A stretch of 64,000 bases of DNA, from NCBI RefSeq assembly GCF_035270045.1, contig NZ_DATFIP010000062.1, forward strand, positions 24,528 through 88,527, in the 5' to 3' direction. The number at the start of each line of letters is the position of its first letter. Positions within the stretch are counted from its first letter, which is position 1. The notes below the pieces were generated by a model. That model did no database searches and had not been told where the DNA came from. It saw only the letters and a list, made by a program, of their open reading frames with translations. Position numbers and translations under genes: made by a program. Positions 16,094 to 24,666 of this stretch are shown here, in pieces. The DNA comes from Salibaculum sp035270045 (lineage in GTDB: Bacteria; Pseudomonadota; Alphaproteobacteria; Rhodobacterales; Rhodobacteraceae).

Positions 16094-18019
16094 ATGACCA
16101 AACTTGACGTCATCACGATCGGACGTGCGGGGGTGGACCTGTATGGCAGCCAGGTCGGCGGCCGACTCGAGGACATGGGCTCCTTCGACAAGTATATCGG
16201 CGGATCGCCCACCAACATTGCCTGCGGCACCGCCCGGCTGGGGCTGAAGTCGGGCCTTATCACCCGCGTGGGCGACGAGCACATGGGCCGTTTCATCCGC
16301 GAGCAGTTGCTCCGCGAAGGTGTCGACGTGGACGGGGTCGGAACCGACCCGGATCGCCTGACAGCGCTCGTGATCCTCGGCATTCGTGACGCGGAGCAAT
16401 TCCCGCTGATCTTCTATCGCGAAAACTGCGCGGACATGGCGCTTAGCGAAGATGATATCGACGAGGGCTATGTCGCAAGCGCCCGGGCCATCGTGCCCAC
16501 GGGCACGCATCTCAGCCATCCGCGCACCGAGGCCGCGGTGATCAAGGCGCTCAAGCTGGCCCGCAAGCACGGGCTGCGGACGGCGCTGGACATAGATTAT
16601 CGCCCGAACCTCTGGGGCGTTGCCGGGCACGGCGAGGGCGAAAGCCGCTTCGTCGAAAGCGCCGCCGTGACCGAAAGGCTGCAGGCGTCGCTGCATTACT
16701 TCGACCTGATCGTGGGCACCGAGGAGGAATTCCATATCGCCGGCGGCACCACCGACACCCTGGCCGCCCTGCGCGCGGTGCGCGCGGTCAGCGACGCGGT
16801 GCTGGTCTGCAAGCGCGGCGCCGAAGGGGCCGTGGCCATCGAGGGCGCGGTCCCCGACAGCCTGGACGAGGGCCAGGCCGGCCCGGGCTTCCCGATCGAG
16901 GTGTTCAACGTGCTGGGGGCAGGGGACGGGTTCTTCTCGGGGCTTCTGAAGGGCTGGCTGGACGGGCCCGATGATCTGACGGACTGGCCCACGGCCCTGA
17001 AATACGCTAACGCCTGCGGTGCTCTCGCGGTCAGCCGACATGGCTGCACGCCGGCTTATCCGTCGCTGGAAGAGCTGGAATTCTTCCTTGACCGCGGGAT
17101 CGTTCGACCGGACCTGCGCAACGACGTGGACCTCGAACAGGTGCACTGGTCGACCAATCGCAAGGGCGATTGGGCAACCTTGCGCACCTTCGCCTTCGAC
17201 CACCGCGCGCAACTTGAGGACATGGACGGGTACACGCCCGAGAAAGGCGACAGGTTCAAGGAATTGTGCCTAGACGCCGCTCTGCGTGTGCAGGGCGGGC
17301 AGGGGGGCCATGGCATCCTGTGCGACAACAGGATCGGGCGCCGCGCCCTGCACCGGGCCAGTGGTTCGGGCCTGTGGATCGGCCGGCCGGTCGAATTGCC
17401 CGGCTCGCGGCCCGTCGATTTCGAACCCGAGCTGGGTTCGGACCTCGGGCAATTGCGCGAATGGCCGCGCGAGAACGTGGTCAAACTGCTGGTCTTCTGC
17501 CACCCGGATGATGACGACAAGACGCGCAAGATGCAGCTGGCACGGGTCAGGCGGGTTTTCACCGCGGCGCGGCGCAACGGGCTGGAGTTCCTGCTGGAAG
17601 TGATCCCGTCGAAGGTCGGCCCCGTGGAGGACGAAACCACCGCGACCCTGATCCAGGGCTTTTACGACGCGGGCGTCTATCCCGACTGGTGGAAGCTGGA
17701 ACCCTTCAAGAGTCCGGCCGCCTGGCAGAAGGCCGTAGCGGCGATCACCCGCAACGATCCCCACACGCGGGGCATCGTGGTGCTGGGGCTCGACGCGCCC
17801 GAGGTGGAATTGACCGAGAGCTTTGCGCTGGCCGCCGCGCAGCCGCTGGTCAAGGGCTTTGCCGTGGGCCGCACGATCTTCGGCGATGCGGCGCGTGCCT
17901 GGTTCAAGGACGAGATGAGCGACGCCGACGCGGTGGCCACGATGGCCGATCGCTACGGGCGTCTGTGTGAAATCTGGGATACGGCCCGGGCCAAGGCCGG
18001 GCTGAGCGAGGAGCATTAG
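16094..18019 (+). CDS. iolC: Bifunctional 5-dehydro-2-deoxygluconokinase / DUF2090 aldolase
   Basis: A 641-residue fusion. Residues about 1-330 are a PfkB kinase (GRAGVDLYGSQ, GGSPTNIACG, VLGAGDGFFSG). Residues about 340-640 form a DUF2090 TIM-barrel domain (TFAFDHRAQLEDM, LLEVIPS, WWKLEPF, GFAVGRTIFGD). The kinase makes 5-dehydro-2-deoxy-6-phosphogluconate and the DUF2090 part is taken to cleave it, so one polypeptide covers the IolC and IolJ steps. This fusion is the usual proteobacterial form. It contrasts with the minus-strand kinase (4506-5486), which is unfused and paired with a class II aldolase. Confidence 0.93.
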   Translation: MTKLDVITIGRAGVDLYGSQVGGRLEDMGSFDKYIGGSPTNIACGTARLGLKSGLITRVGDEHMGRFIREQLLREGVDVDGVGTDPDRLTALVILGIRDAEQFPLIFYRENCADMALSEDDIDEGYVASARAIVPTGTHLSHPRTEAAVIKALKLARKHGLRTALDIDYRPNLWGVAGHGEGESRFVESAAVTERLQASLHYFDLIVGTEEEFHIAGGTTDTLAALRAVRAVSDAVLVCKRGAEGAVAIEGAVPDSLDEGQAGPGFPIEVFNVLGAGDGFFSGLLKGWLDGPDDLTDWPTALKYANACGALAVSRHGCTPAYPSLEELEFFLDRGIVRPDLRNDVDLEQVHWSTNRKGDWATLRTFAFDHRAQLEDMDGYTPEKGDRFKELCLDAALRVQGGQGGHGILCDNRIGRRALHRASGSGLWIGRPVELPGSRPVDFEPELGSDLGQLREWPRENVVKLLVFCHPDDDDKTRKMQLARVRRVFTAARRNGLEFLLEVIPSKVGPVEDETTATLIQGFYDAGVYPDWWKLEPFKSPAAWQKAVAAITRNDPHTRGIVVLGLDAPEVELTESFALAAAQPLVKGFAVGRTIFGDAARAWFKDEMSDADAVATMADRYGRLCEIWDTARAKAGLSEEH

Positions 18020-18021
18020 CA

Positions 18022-19854
18022 ATGGTCAAGACGATCCGACTGACCGCCGCGCAGGCGCTGGTGAAATATATCGCCGCGCAGAAGAACGAGGATGGCGAGA
18101 CCTTCATCGCCGGCTGCTGGGCCATCTTCGGCCATGGCAACGTGGCGGGCCTGGGCGAGGCACTCTATCCCGTGCAGGACGTGCTGCCGACCTACCGGGG
18201 GCACAACGAACAGACCATGGCCCATTGCGCCATCGCCTACGCCAAGCAGTTGCGGCGCAAGCGGGCCATGGCGGTGACATCGTCGATCGGTCCGGGGGCG
18301 ACGAACATGGTCACGGCGGCGGCGCTGGCGCATGTCAACCGCTTGCCGGTGCTGCTGTTGCCCGGGGATGTCTTCGCAAATCGTGGTCCGGACCCGGTGC
18401 TGCAACAGATCGAGAATTTCGGTGATGGCACGGCCAGCGTGAACGACACCTTCAAGACCGTCAGCCGCTATTTCGACCGGATCAGCCGGCCCGAGCATTT
18501 GCTGACCGCGCTGCCGCGCGCCTTTCGCACCATGACCGATCCGGCCGACTGCGGCCCGGTGACGCTGTCGCTGTGCCAGGACGTCCAGGCCGAGGCTCAT
18601 GATTACCCGGTCAGCTTCTTCGAACCGCAGGTCTGGCGGCCCCGCCGGGTGCGGCCCGACGCGACCGAGCTGGCGGCCATGGCCGATGTCGTGAAATCCG
18701 CGCGGCGGCCGGTGATCGTTGCGGGCGGCGGCGTGCATTATTCCGGCGCGACCGAGACGCTGAGGGCTTTTGCCGAGACCCACAACATCCCCGTCGCGGA
18801 AACCCAGGCGGGCAAATCCGCGCTGCCCTGGGACCATCCGCTGAACCTTGGTCCCATCGGCGTGACCGGTGGCGAACCGGCGAATACCGTCTGCGCCGAG
18901 GCCGACCTTGTGCTGGGCGTGGGCACGCGTTTCCAGGATTTCACCACGGGCAGCTGGGGGCTTTTCGCGAATCCCGATCGCCGCATCGCCTGCCTGAACG
19001 TGGCCGCCTATGATGCGGCCAAGCACAGTGCCGTGCCACTGGTGGCCGATGCGCGGGCCGGGCTGGAAGAACTGGGCGCCGTTCTGGGGGGGCATACTGC
19101 GCCGGGCGACATCGAGGGACTGAAACCGGCCTGGTTTGCCAAGGTCGATCCCGTCACCGCCCCGCCCGAGGACACCAACCAGCTTCCCACCGACATGCAG
19201 GTGGTGGGCGCGGTCCAGCGGCAGGCGACCGAGGACACGGTCGCCATGTGCGCTGCCGGCACCATGCCGGGCGAGCTGCACAAGCTGTGGAAGGCGGGCA
19301 GGCCCGGAAGCTACCACATGGAATACGGGTTTTCCTGCATGGGGTACGAGATCCCGGGCGCCATGGGGATCAAGATGGCCCAGCCCGGGGCCGACGTGAT
19401 CTGCTTTACCGGCGATGGCACCTACATGATGGCCAATTCGGAAATGGCCACGGCGGCGATGATGGGCGTCAGCTTCACCGTTGTCGTCACCGACAACCGC
19501 GGCTTCGGTTGCATCAACCGCTTGCAGATGGGCACGGGCGGGGCCGAGTTCAATTGCATGCTCGACCACGCGGTCGGCGGCGAGAATTCGAACATCGACT
19601 TTGCCGCCCATGCGGCCGCGATGGGCGCCACCGCGCGAAAGGTTGCCAGCATCGCCGAGCTGGAAGAGGCGCTGGCCCGGCGCCACGACGTCACCGGGCC
19701 CTACGTCGTGGTTATCGACACCGATCCCTATCCCAGCACCGAACACGGCGGCACCTGGTGGGAAGTGGGCACGCCCGAGGTGTCCGACCGTGCCGAGGTC
19801 GCCGAGGCCCGCGCCCGTTACGAGGCCAACAAAGCGACGCAAAGGGCCGATTGA
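18022..19854 (+). CDS. iolD: 3D-(3,5/4)-trihydroxycyclohexane-1,2-dione hydrolase
   Basis: A 610-residue thiamine-diphosphate enzyme that opens the inositol ring to 5-deoxyglucuronate. The N-terminal domain has the RGHNEQTMAHCAIAYAK block with the activating Glu. The central domain spans about residues 200-340. The C-terminal domain carries the ThDP/Mg motif GDGTYMMANSEMATAAMM ending near DNRGFGCINR. It starts 2 bp after iolC and its stop overlaps the iolE start (TGATG). Only one iolD exists in the window, so ring opening for both sets of lower-pathway genes must depend on it or on a non-IolD reaction. Confidence 0.96.
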   Translation: MVKTIRLTAAQALVKYIAAQKNEDGETFIAGCWAIFGHGNVAGLGEALYPVQDVLPTYRGHNEQTMAHCAIAYAKQLRRKRAMAVTSSIGPGATNMVTAAALAHVNRLPVLLLPGDVFANRGPDPVLQQIENFGDGTASVNDTFKTVSRYFDRISRPEHLLTALPRAFRTMTDPADCGPVTLSLCQDVQAEAHDYPVSFFEPQVWRPRRVRPDATELAAMADVVKSARRPVIVAGGGVHYSGATETLRAFAETHNIPVAETQAGKSALPWDHPLNLGPIGVTGGEPANTVCAEADLVLGVGTRFQDFTTGSWGLFANPDRRIACLNVAAYDAAKHSAVPLVADARAGLEELGAVLGGHTAPGDIEGLKPAWFAKVDPVTAPPEDTNQLPTDMQVVGAVQRQATEDTVAMCAAGTMPGELHKLWKAGRPGSYHMEYGFSCMGYEIPGAMGIKMAQPGADVICFTGDGTYMMANSEMATAAMMGVSFTVVVTDNRGFGCINRLQMGTGGAEFNCMLDHAVGGENSNIDFAAHAAAMGATARKVASIAELEEALARRHDVTGPYVVVIDTDPYPSTEHGGTWWEVGTPEVSDRAEVAEARARYEANKATQRAD

Positions 19855-20759
19855 TGAGTGTGAAACTGGGTATATCCCTGATCGCCTGGCAGAACGACGA
19901 CCTGCCGGCGCTCACGGCGGATTTCACCACCGAGGGTGCGATGGAGGACGCGGGCCGGATCGGCTATTCGGGCGTCGAACGCGGCCGTCGGATGCCGCCG
20001 GATACCGAGGGGTTGCGTGCCTATCTCGACCGCTACGGCGTCGCACTCTGCGGCGGCTGGTGTTCGGGCAACCTCATGCTTGACGACCTGGAGACGGAAA
20101 AGGCGACGATCCGGGCCCAGGTCGACCAGTTCGCGGCGCTGAATGCGCCCTGCCTGGTCTATGCGGAGTGTTCCAACACCATCCAGGGCGACCAGGACCG
20201 CCCTGTGCGCCAGCGGCCCAAGTTGACCCGTGACGAGGTCATGGGCTACGCGGCCCGGTTGTCGGAGCTGGCGAAATGGTCCGCCGAGCGGGGCTGCCGT
20301 CTGGCCTATCATCACCACATGGGCGCGATGGTGCAGGATGCCGAGGATATCGACTGGCTCATGGAAGGGTCCACGTCCGATCTGACGCTGCTGTTCGACA
20401 CCGGCCATCTGCACTTTGCCGGGGCCGACCCGCTTGCCGTGCTGGACAGATGGGGGCACCGGGTCAGCCACGTGCACTTCAAGACCGTGCGCCAGCCGGT
20501 ACTGGACTGGGTTCGGGCCGAGGATCGCAGCTTTCTCGACGGTGTGGCGCACGGTGTTTTCTCGGTGCCGGGCGACCCGGAGGGCTGTATCGACTTCCAA
20601 CCCATCACGGATCGTCTCAAGGCGATGGACTACGACGGCTGGATCGTGGTCGAGGCCGAACAGGACCCGGCCAAGGCGCCACCGCATCGCTACTCGAAAA
20701 TGGGCTTCGATCATCTTGCCGAAATCTGCACCCGTTCGGGGCTGGAGATCGGGCACTAG
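19854..20759 (+). CDS. iolE: Inosose dehydratase
   Basis: A 301-residue TIM-barrel enzyme dehydrating scyllo-inosose to 3D-(3,5/4)-trihydroxycyclohexane-1,2-dione. The sequence GISLIAWQNDDLPAL at the start and the metal-binding blocks YHHHMGAMVQ, LLFDTGHLHFAG, HVHFKTVR and WIVVEAEQD are typical of IolE. ATG 19854 overlaps the iolD stop by one base, indicating translational coupling. It is clearly different from the MocC-like barrel at 6682-7575, which starts with NAPCSWGVE instead. Confidence 0.94.
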   Translation: MSVKLGISLIAWQNDDLPALTADFTTEGAMEDAGRIGYSGVERGRRMPPDTEGLRAYLDRYGVALCGGWCSGNLMLDDLETEKATIRAQVDQFAALNAPCLVYAECSNTIQGDQDRPVRQRPKLTRDEVMGYAARLSELAKWSAERGCRLAYHHHMGAMVQDAEDIDWLMEGSTSDLTLLFDTGHLHFAGADPLAVLDRWGHRVSHVHFKTVRQPVLDWVRAEDRSFLDGVAHGVFSVPGDPEGCIDFQPITDRLKAMDYDGWIVVEAEQDPAKAPPHRYSKMGFDHLAEICTRSGLEIGH

Positions 20760-20816
20760 GCTTCGCCGGCCCCCGCGCGGGGTCAACACCACCACCATGA
20801 ACTGCAGGAGGAAATC

Positions 20817-21998
20817 ATGGTAAAATCGGAACTCGGGCACGTCGGCTATTTCGACCGGGAGTCCTGCGATCTGGACGAATTCAAGGTGTTGACCTCGCAG
20901 AACCTGACAGCGGGGGATGTCCCCCATGCCGCGGGGATCGAGAAGAATGTCCCGCTCTACGACATGGAGAGCCTGCGTCCCGCCCTGGAGGACCCGGAAC
21001 GCCGCCGCGCCCTGCTGGCGGAATGGGGTCGTGTCTTTCGGTCCTCGGCGGGTGTCATCGCGCTGAAACGGGCCTATGCGGACACCTCGGTCATCGACCG
21101 GGCCAGCGAGATCTTCCGACGGATCATCGTCGAGGAACGGGAATCCGCGGCCGGCAAGGGCGATCATTTCGCCGCGGCCGGAGCCAATGACCGGATCTGG
21201 AATTCGCTGCAAAAACAATGCGTGAAGGACCCCGAAGGCTTTGCCCTCTATTTCGGCAACGCGTCCTTGGCGGCAGCGGCCGAGGCCTGGCTGGGTCCGA
21301 ACTACCAGATGACGGCGCAGGTCAATCAGGTCCGGCCCGGCGGCAAGGCGCAGACGGCACACCGGGATTATCACCTGGGGTTCATGAGTGCCGAGGAGGC
21401 CATGCGCTATCCCGCCCACGCCCACGAGGTGACCGCGACCCTGACGCTTCAGGGGGCCGTCGCCCATGTGGACATGGCCGTGGAAAGCGGACCGACCAAG
21501 CTGCTGCCTTTCAGCCAGCTTTACGGGCCGGGATATGTGGCCTTTCATGACGAGGGCTTTCGCGACTGGTTCGAAGAGGCCCATGTCCAGGTGCCGTTGG
21601 AAAAGGGCGATGCGGTCTTCTTCAACCCGGCGGTGTTCCATGCCGGCGGCGAGAACCGCACCGCCGATGTCGAACGCCTGGTGAACCTGCTTCAGGTCTC
21701 GTCGGCCTTTGGCCGGTCGCTGGAAGCGGTGGACCGCCGCACCATGGCGCAGGCCCTGCTACCCGAGCTGGTCAAGCTCAAGCAGGGCGGCGCGATGGGG
21801 GTCACCGACCTGGACGCGGCGATCGCCGCCTGCGCCGAGGGCTACCCCTTCCCGACCAACCTCGACACCGATCCGCCGGTTGGCGGGTTGGCCCCGCCCA
21901 GCATGGCCGCTTTCATGCGCCAGGCGCTGCAAGAAGGCTGGACCGCCGCGCAGTTCGCGCGCACCCTGGCCGACCAGCAGGCCCGGCAGGCGGCCTGA
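20817..21998 (+). CDS. Phytanoyl-CoA dioxygenase (PhyH)-like Fe(II)/2-oxoglutarate oxygenase
   Basis: A 393-residue protein with the iron facial triad readable as His182-X-Asp184 (AHRDYHLGF) and His275 (NPAVFHAGGENR), with Arg281 placed to bind 2-oxoglutarate. AGGAGG lies just before ATG 20817. It is embedded between iolE and iolB: 57 bp after iolE and 4 bp before a small membrane-protein gene that overlaps iolB. PhyH-family enzymes hydroxylate or demethylate diverse small molecules. Placement inside an inositol operon suggests oxidation of a methylated or otherwise decorated cyclitol. The substrate is unknown. Confidence 0.88.
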   Translation: MVKSELGHVGYFDRESCDLDEFKVLTSQNLTAGDVPHAAGIEKNVPLYDMESLRPALEDPERRRALLAEWGRVFRSSAGVIALKRAYADTSVIDRASEIFRRIIVEERESAAGKGDHFAAAGANDRIWNSLQKQCVKDPEGFALYFGNASLAAAAEAWLGPNYQMTAQVNQVRPGGKAQTAHRDYHLGFMSAEEAMRYPAHAHEVTATLTLQGAVAHVDMAVESGPTKLLPFSQLYGPGYVAFHDEGFRDWFEEAHVQVPLEKGDAVFFNPAVFHAGGENRTADVERLVNLLQVSSAFGRSLEAVDRRTMAQALLPELVKLKQGGAMGVTDLDAAIAACAEGYPFPTNLDTDPPVGGLAPPSMAAFMRQALQEGWTAAQFARTLADQQARQAA

Positions 21999-22002
21999 GC
22001 GG

Positions 22003-22206
22003 GTGTTCAACCTGCGCCACCCCTTCTTTCGGCCGCTCGCGACGCGGGCGGTCGTCACGGGGGTGGCGCTTGGTTGGGCGCTGTTCGAACTGGTCAATGG
22101 CAACGCCGGATGGGCCGCGATCTTCGGCGCCTTCGGTGGGCTCTGTGTTTACGAATTCTTCCTGGTCTTCGACCCGGAGAACTACAAGGACAAGGATGAT
22201 GGCTGA
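22003..22206 (+). CDS. Small two-helix membrane protein between PhyH and iolB
   Basis: A 67-residue protein from GTG 22003, starting 4 bp after the PhyH stop and overlapping the iolB start by 8 bp. Two hydrophobic segments are visible, TRAVVTGVALGWALFEL and AGWAAIFGAFGGLCVYEFFLVF, separated by NGN, with a charged tail ENYKDKDDG. No ATG is available in frame, so GTG is the best start. The tight overlap with both neighbours makes it very likely real. I do not recognise the family; a DUF3329-like or transporter-accessory role would be guesswork. Confidence 0.75.
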   Translation: MFNLRHPFFRPLATRAVVTGVALGWALFELVNGNAGWAAIFGAFGGLCVYEFFLVFDPENYKDKDDG

Positions 22207-23005
22207 CCTTCTGTGCAGACCTTTCGGTACCCATGGTGAAGTCCACCGTATCACCCCGGAAAGCGCCGGCTGGCGTTATGTCGGTTTTTCGCTTCACCGT
22301 CTGCAGCCGGGCGAGACGGCCGCCGACACCACGGGCGAGCGCGAAGCGATCCTTGTCATGGTCGAGGGCAAGGCACGGATGCAGGCCGCAGGGCAGGACT
22401 GGGGCGTGCTGGGCGACCGGATGGATGTCTTCGAAAAGACCCCGCCGCATTGCCTTTACGTGCCGACTGACAGCGACTGGTCGGCGGTTGCCGAAACCCA
22501 CTGCACCATAGCCGTCTGTTCCGCCCCGGGCACCGGCGGGCATCCGGCCCGCCGCATCGGCCCCGAGGGCATCGAGTTGACCGAGCGCGGCAAGGGCAAC
22601 AACACGCGCTATATCAACAACATCGCCATGGAGGGCGAGGACTACGCCGATCGTCTGCTCGTCACCGAGGTCTTCACCCCCGACGGCAACTGGTCGTCCT
22701 ATCCCAGCCACCGTCATGACGAGGATGACTACCCCCGCATCACCTACCTGGAAGAGACTTACTACCACCGCCTCAACCCGTCGCAGGGCTTCGGCCTGCA
22801 GCGGGTCTACACCGAGGACGGGACCCTAGACGAGACCATGGCCGTTTCCGACGGCGACGTGGTGCTGGTGCCGCGCGGGCATCACCCCTGCGGCGCGCCC
22901 TACGGGTTCGAGATGTACTATCTCAACGTCATGGCCGGCCCGCTGCGCAAGTGGCGTTTCCAGGCCGATCCGGCGGTGAAATGGATCATGGACCGCGACG
23001 CCTGA
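22199..23005 (+). CDS. iolB: 5-deoxy-glucuronate isomerase, second copy
   Basis: A 268-residue KduI/IolB cupin. Metal-binding blocks are SYPSHRHDEDD, EETYYHRLNPSQGFGLQ and PRGHHPCGAPYGFEMYYL. This copy looks more like the canonical IolB than the minus-strand one at 3639 (for example SHRHDEDDYPRITYLEE). It closes the iolG-iolC-iolD-iolE-PhyH operon and starts inside the small membrane-protein gene; ATG 22196 and ATG 22199 are adjacent choices. It converts 5-deoxyglucuronate to 5-dehydro-2-deoxygluconate for the fused kinase/aldolase. Confidence 0.95.
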   Translation: MADLLCRPFGTHGEVHRITPESAGWRYVGFSLHRLQPGETAADTTGEREAILVMVEGKARMQAAGQDWGVLGDRMDVFEKTPPHCLYVPTDSDWSAVAETHCTIAVCSAPGTGGHPARRIGPEGIELTERGKGNNTRYINNIAMEGEDYADRLLVTEVFTPDGNWSSYPSHRHDEDDYPRITYLEETYYHRLNPSQGFGLQRVYTEDGTLDETMAVSDGDVVLVPRGHHPCGAPYGFEMYYLNVMAGPLRKWRFQADPAVKWIMDRDA

Positions 23006-23017
23006 GAGGGCAGGGAC

Positions 23018-23038
23018 GGGCGGCGCCACCGGCCGCCC
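23018..23038. terminator. Hairpin between convergent iolB and znuA
   Basis: Perfect 7-bp arms GGGCGGC / GCCGCCC with a 7-base loop, in the 42-bp gap between two convergent genes. There is no T-tract, so termination would be weak or factor-assisted. It may protect both 3' ends. Confidence 0.45.
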
Positions 23039-23047
23039 GCGCCCGGG

Positions 23048-24070
23048 TCACAGGCAGTCGGCCAGTGTGCTGGCCAAGCCGCGCATCATTGCGGGGTAAA
23101 GCTCCGGTCCCGGCGCCAGGTCCGACCCCAGCGGGTCCAGCACTCCGGTGCTGGCCTCGGACCCTTCCATGACCGCCGTCACGATGCCGGGGTCGAACTG
23201 CGGTTCCGCCAGGACGCAGGTCACGCCCTGTTCGTCGACGCGGGCCCGGATTTCGGCGATGCGCGCGGGGCTCGGATCTGTCGCGTCCGAGAGCGAGATT
23301 GCCCCAGAGGCGGGCAGATCGAAGGCCGACTCGAAATACTGGTAGGCGTCGTGAAAGACGATGAACCTGCCATCACGCACCGGGTCGAGCATCGCGTCGA
23401 TGTCGTTCGACAGGCTGTCCAGCTCCGCGCGGGCTGCCGTCGCATTCGCGAAGTAGGCGCCGGCGTTGCCGGGGTCGGCTTGCGAAAGCTGGGCGGCGAT
23501 GGCGTTCAGCCAGACGGCGGCGTTGTCGGGCGAAAGCCAGGCGTGGGGGTCATGCGCGCCGTGATCATGGCCCGCGTGGGCGTCCTCATGGTCGCCGCGG
23601 CCCTCATCGTCATGATTATCATGCCCGTGATCATCATGACCCTCGTCCCCATGGTTGTCATGCTCGTCGTGGGCGTGCTCTTCCTCTCCATGATCGTGGA
23701 CATGCGCCTCGAACAACGCGCCCTCCCGGATCGGCAACCGGGTCACGCCATCGGCCTCTAGCAGTTCGGTGACCGCGGCGCCGGTGGCCACGGTGCTGAT
23801 GGCGTCCGCCAGCCATGGCGTCAGGCCGGGGCCGATCCAGAAGACCAGGTCGGCCTCTTGCAGGGCGGCGGCCTCGGAGGGGCGCAGGCTGTATTCATGG
23901 GGGGTGGCGCCCGGGGCGACGATCAGGTCCGGGGTGCCGATCCCTTCCATGACGCGTGCCACCAGCGAATGAACAGGCGCGATGTCCACGGCCACGTCCG
24001 GCACATCGGCCAGCGCGGTTCCGGCCATGAGCGTGGCGGCGACAGAGAGGGGCAGGCGGGTTCTGGACAT
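23048..24070 (-). CDS. znuA: Zinc ABC transporter substrate-binding protein
   Basis: A 340-residue periplasmic zinc-binding protein. The signal peptide (MSRTRLPLSVAATLMAGTALA) is followed by the cluster A-I fold with zinc ligands in PVHSLV, DPHAWLSP, VFHDAYQYF and EPQFDP. Between residues about 135 and 190 lies a long His/Asp/Glu-rich loop, typical of ZnuA and thought to help gather zinc. ATG 24070 is chosen because GGAG sits 7 bases upstream; ATG 24082 is an alternative. It is divergent from zur-znuC-znuB with only 56 bp between starts, which contain Zur-box-like sequences. Confidence 0.95.
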   Translation of the reverse strand: MSRTRLPLSVAATLMAGTALADVPDVAVDIAPVHSLVARVMEGIGTPDLIVAPGATPHEYSLRPSEAAALQEADLVFWIGPGLTPWLADAISTVATGAAVTELLEADGVTRLPIREGALFEAHVHDHGEEEHAHDEHDNHGDEGHDDHGHDNHDDEGRGDHEDAHAGHDHGAHDPHAWLSPDNAAVWLNAIAAQLSQADPGNAGAYFANATAARAELDSLSNDIDAMLDPVRDGRFIVFHDAYQYFESAFDLPASGAISLSDATDPSPARIAEIRARVDEQGVTCVLAEPQFDPGIVTAVMEGSEASTGVLDPLGSDLAPGPELYPAMMRGLASTLADCL

Positions 24071-24082
24071 CGGCGTCTCCAT

Positions 24083-24100
24083 GTGATTGTGTAACATTAG
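24083..24100. promoter_or_regulatory. Candidate Zur box 1 (right half TAACATTA)
   Basis: The stretch GTGATTGTGTAACATTAG contains a full TAACATTA half-site of the alphaproteobacterial Zur consensus as I remember it, and matches about 12 of 18 positions. It is located immediately upstream of znuA. Evidence is motif similarity and location only. Confidence 0.4.
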
Positions 24101-24113
24101 TGGCTGAATAGAT

Positions 24114-24131
24114 GATATGAGATAACATGAC
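24114..24131. promoter_or_regulatory. Candidate Zur box 2 overlapping the zur start codon
   Basis: GATATGAGATAACATGAC matches about 13 of 18 positions of the same remembered consensus and includes the ATG of zur at 24127. If real, Zur would block its own transcription start. This would also fit a leaderless or near-leaderless zur mRNA, since no ribosome-binding site is seen before 24127. Confidence 0.4.
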
Positions 24132-24666
24132 AAGCCTTGAAGTGGGCACCGATACAGGCACCGAGAGAAGCCCCGACCATCCCGCCGAGCCGGTGGGCTT
24201 CGGGACGCACGACCACGCCAGTTGCATTTCCGACGGGTTGGCCCAGGCCGAGGCCCAATGCGCCGCCGAAGGCTTGCGTCTGACCCCCGTGCGGCGCAAG
24301 GCGCTGGAAATCCTGCTGCAGGAGCATCGCGCACTGGGCGCCTACGATATGCTCGACCGGCTGCGCGGTGCGGGATTCGGCTCGCAGCCGCCGGTAGCCT
24401 ACCGGGCGCTGGAGTTCCTGGTGGCCAACGGCTTTGCGCACAAGATCGAGTGCCTCAATGCCTTCATCGCCTGCGCCCATCCCGGCGCGCGGCACACGCC
24501 CGCCTTCATGATCTGCCGTGCCTGCGAATCGGTGGCCGAGGCCCAGGCCGCACCCGCCCGCGGCAGCCTTGGCAAGGCCGCGCGCGCCACCGGGTTCCGT
24601 ATCGAGCGCACGGTGGTCGAGGCAGAGGGCCTCTGCCCCGCCTGCCAGGACGGTGGCGCGCAATGA
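24127..24666 (+). CDS. zur: Zinc-responsive Fur-family repressor
   Basis: A 179-residue Fur-family protein. The winged helix covers LTPVRRKALEILLQEH, GAYDMLDRL and PPVAYRALEFLVANGFAHKIE. The dimer domain carries CAHPGARHTPAFMICRACESV and EGLCPACQ, which supply the structural-zinc Cys pairs. The N-terminus has the extra HDHASC stretch common in alphaproteobacterial Zur. It overlaps znuC by 4 bp (ATGA) and is divergent from znuA, so it almost surely represses both units when zinc is plentiful. Confidence 0.95.
   Translation: MTSLEVGTDTGTERSPDHPAEPVGFGTHDHASCISDGLAQAEAQCAAEGLRLTPVRRKALEILLQEHRALGAYDMLDRLRGAGFGSQPPVAYRALEFLVANGFAHKIECLNAFIACAHPGARHTPAFMICRACESVAEAQAAPARGSLGKAARATGFRIERTVVEAEGLCPACQDGGAQ

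Noticed and set aside
23351..23761. A hydrophobic, Met/Val/Ile-rich plus-strand reading frame that looks like a membrane protein
   Set aside because: It is exactly antisense to the His/Asp-rich loop of znuA; His and Asp codons read backwards give Met, Val and Ile. No ribosome-binding site is present and znuA is certain.
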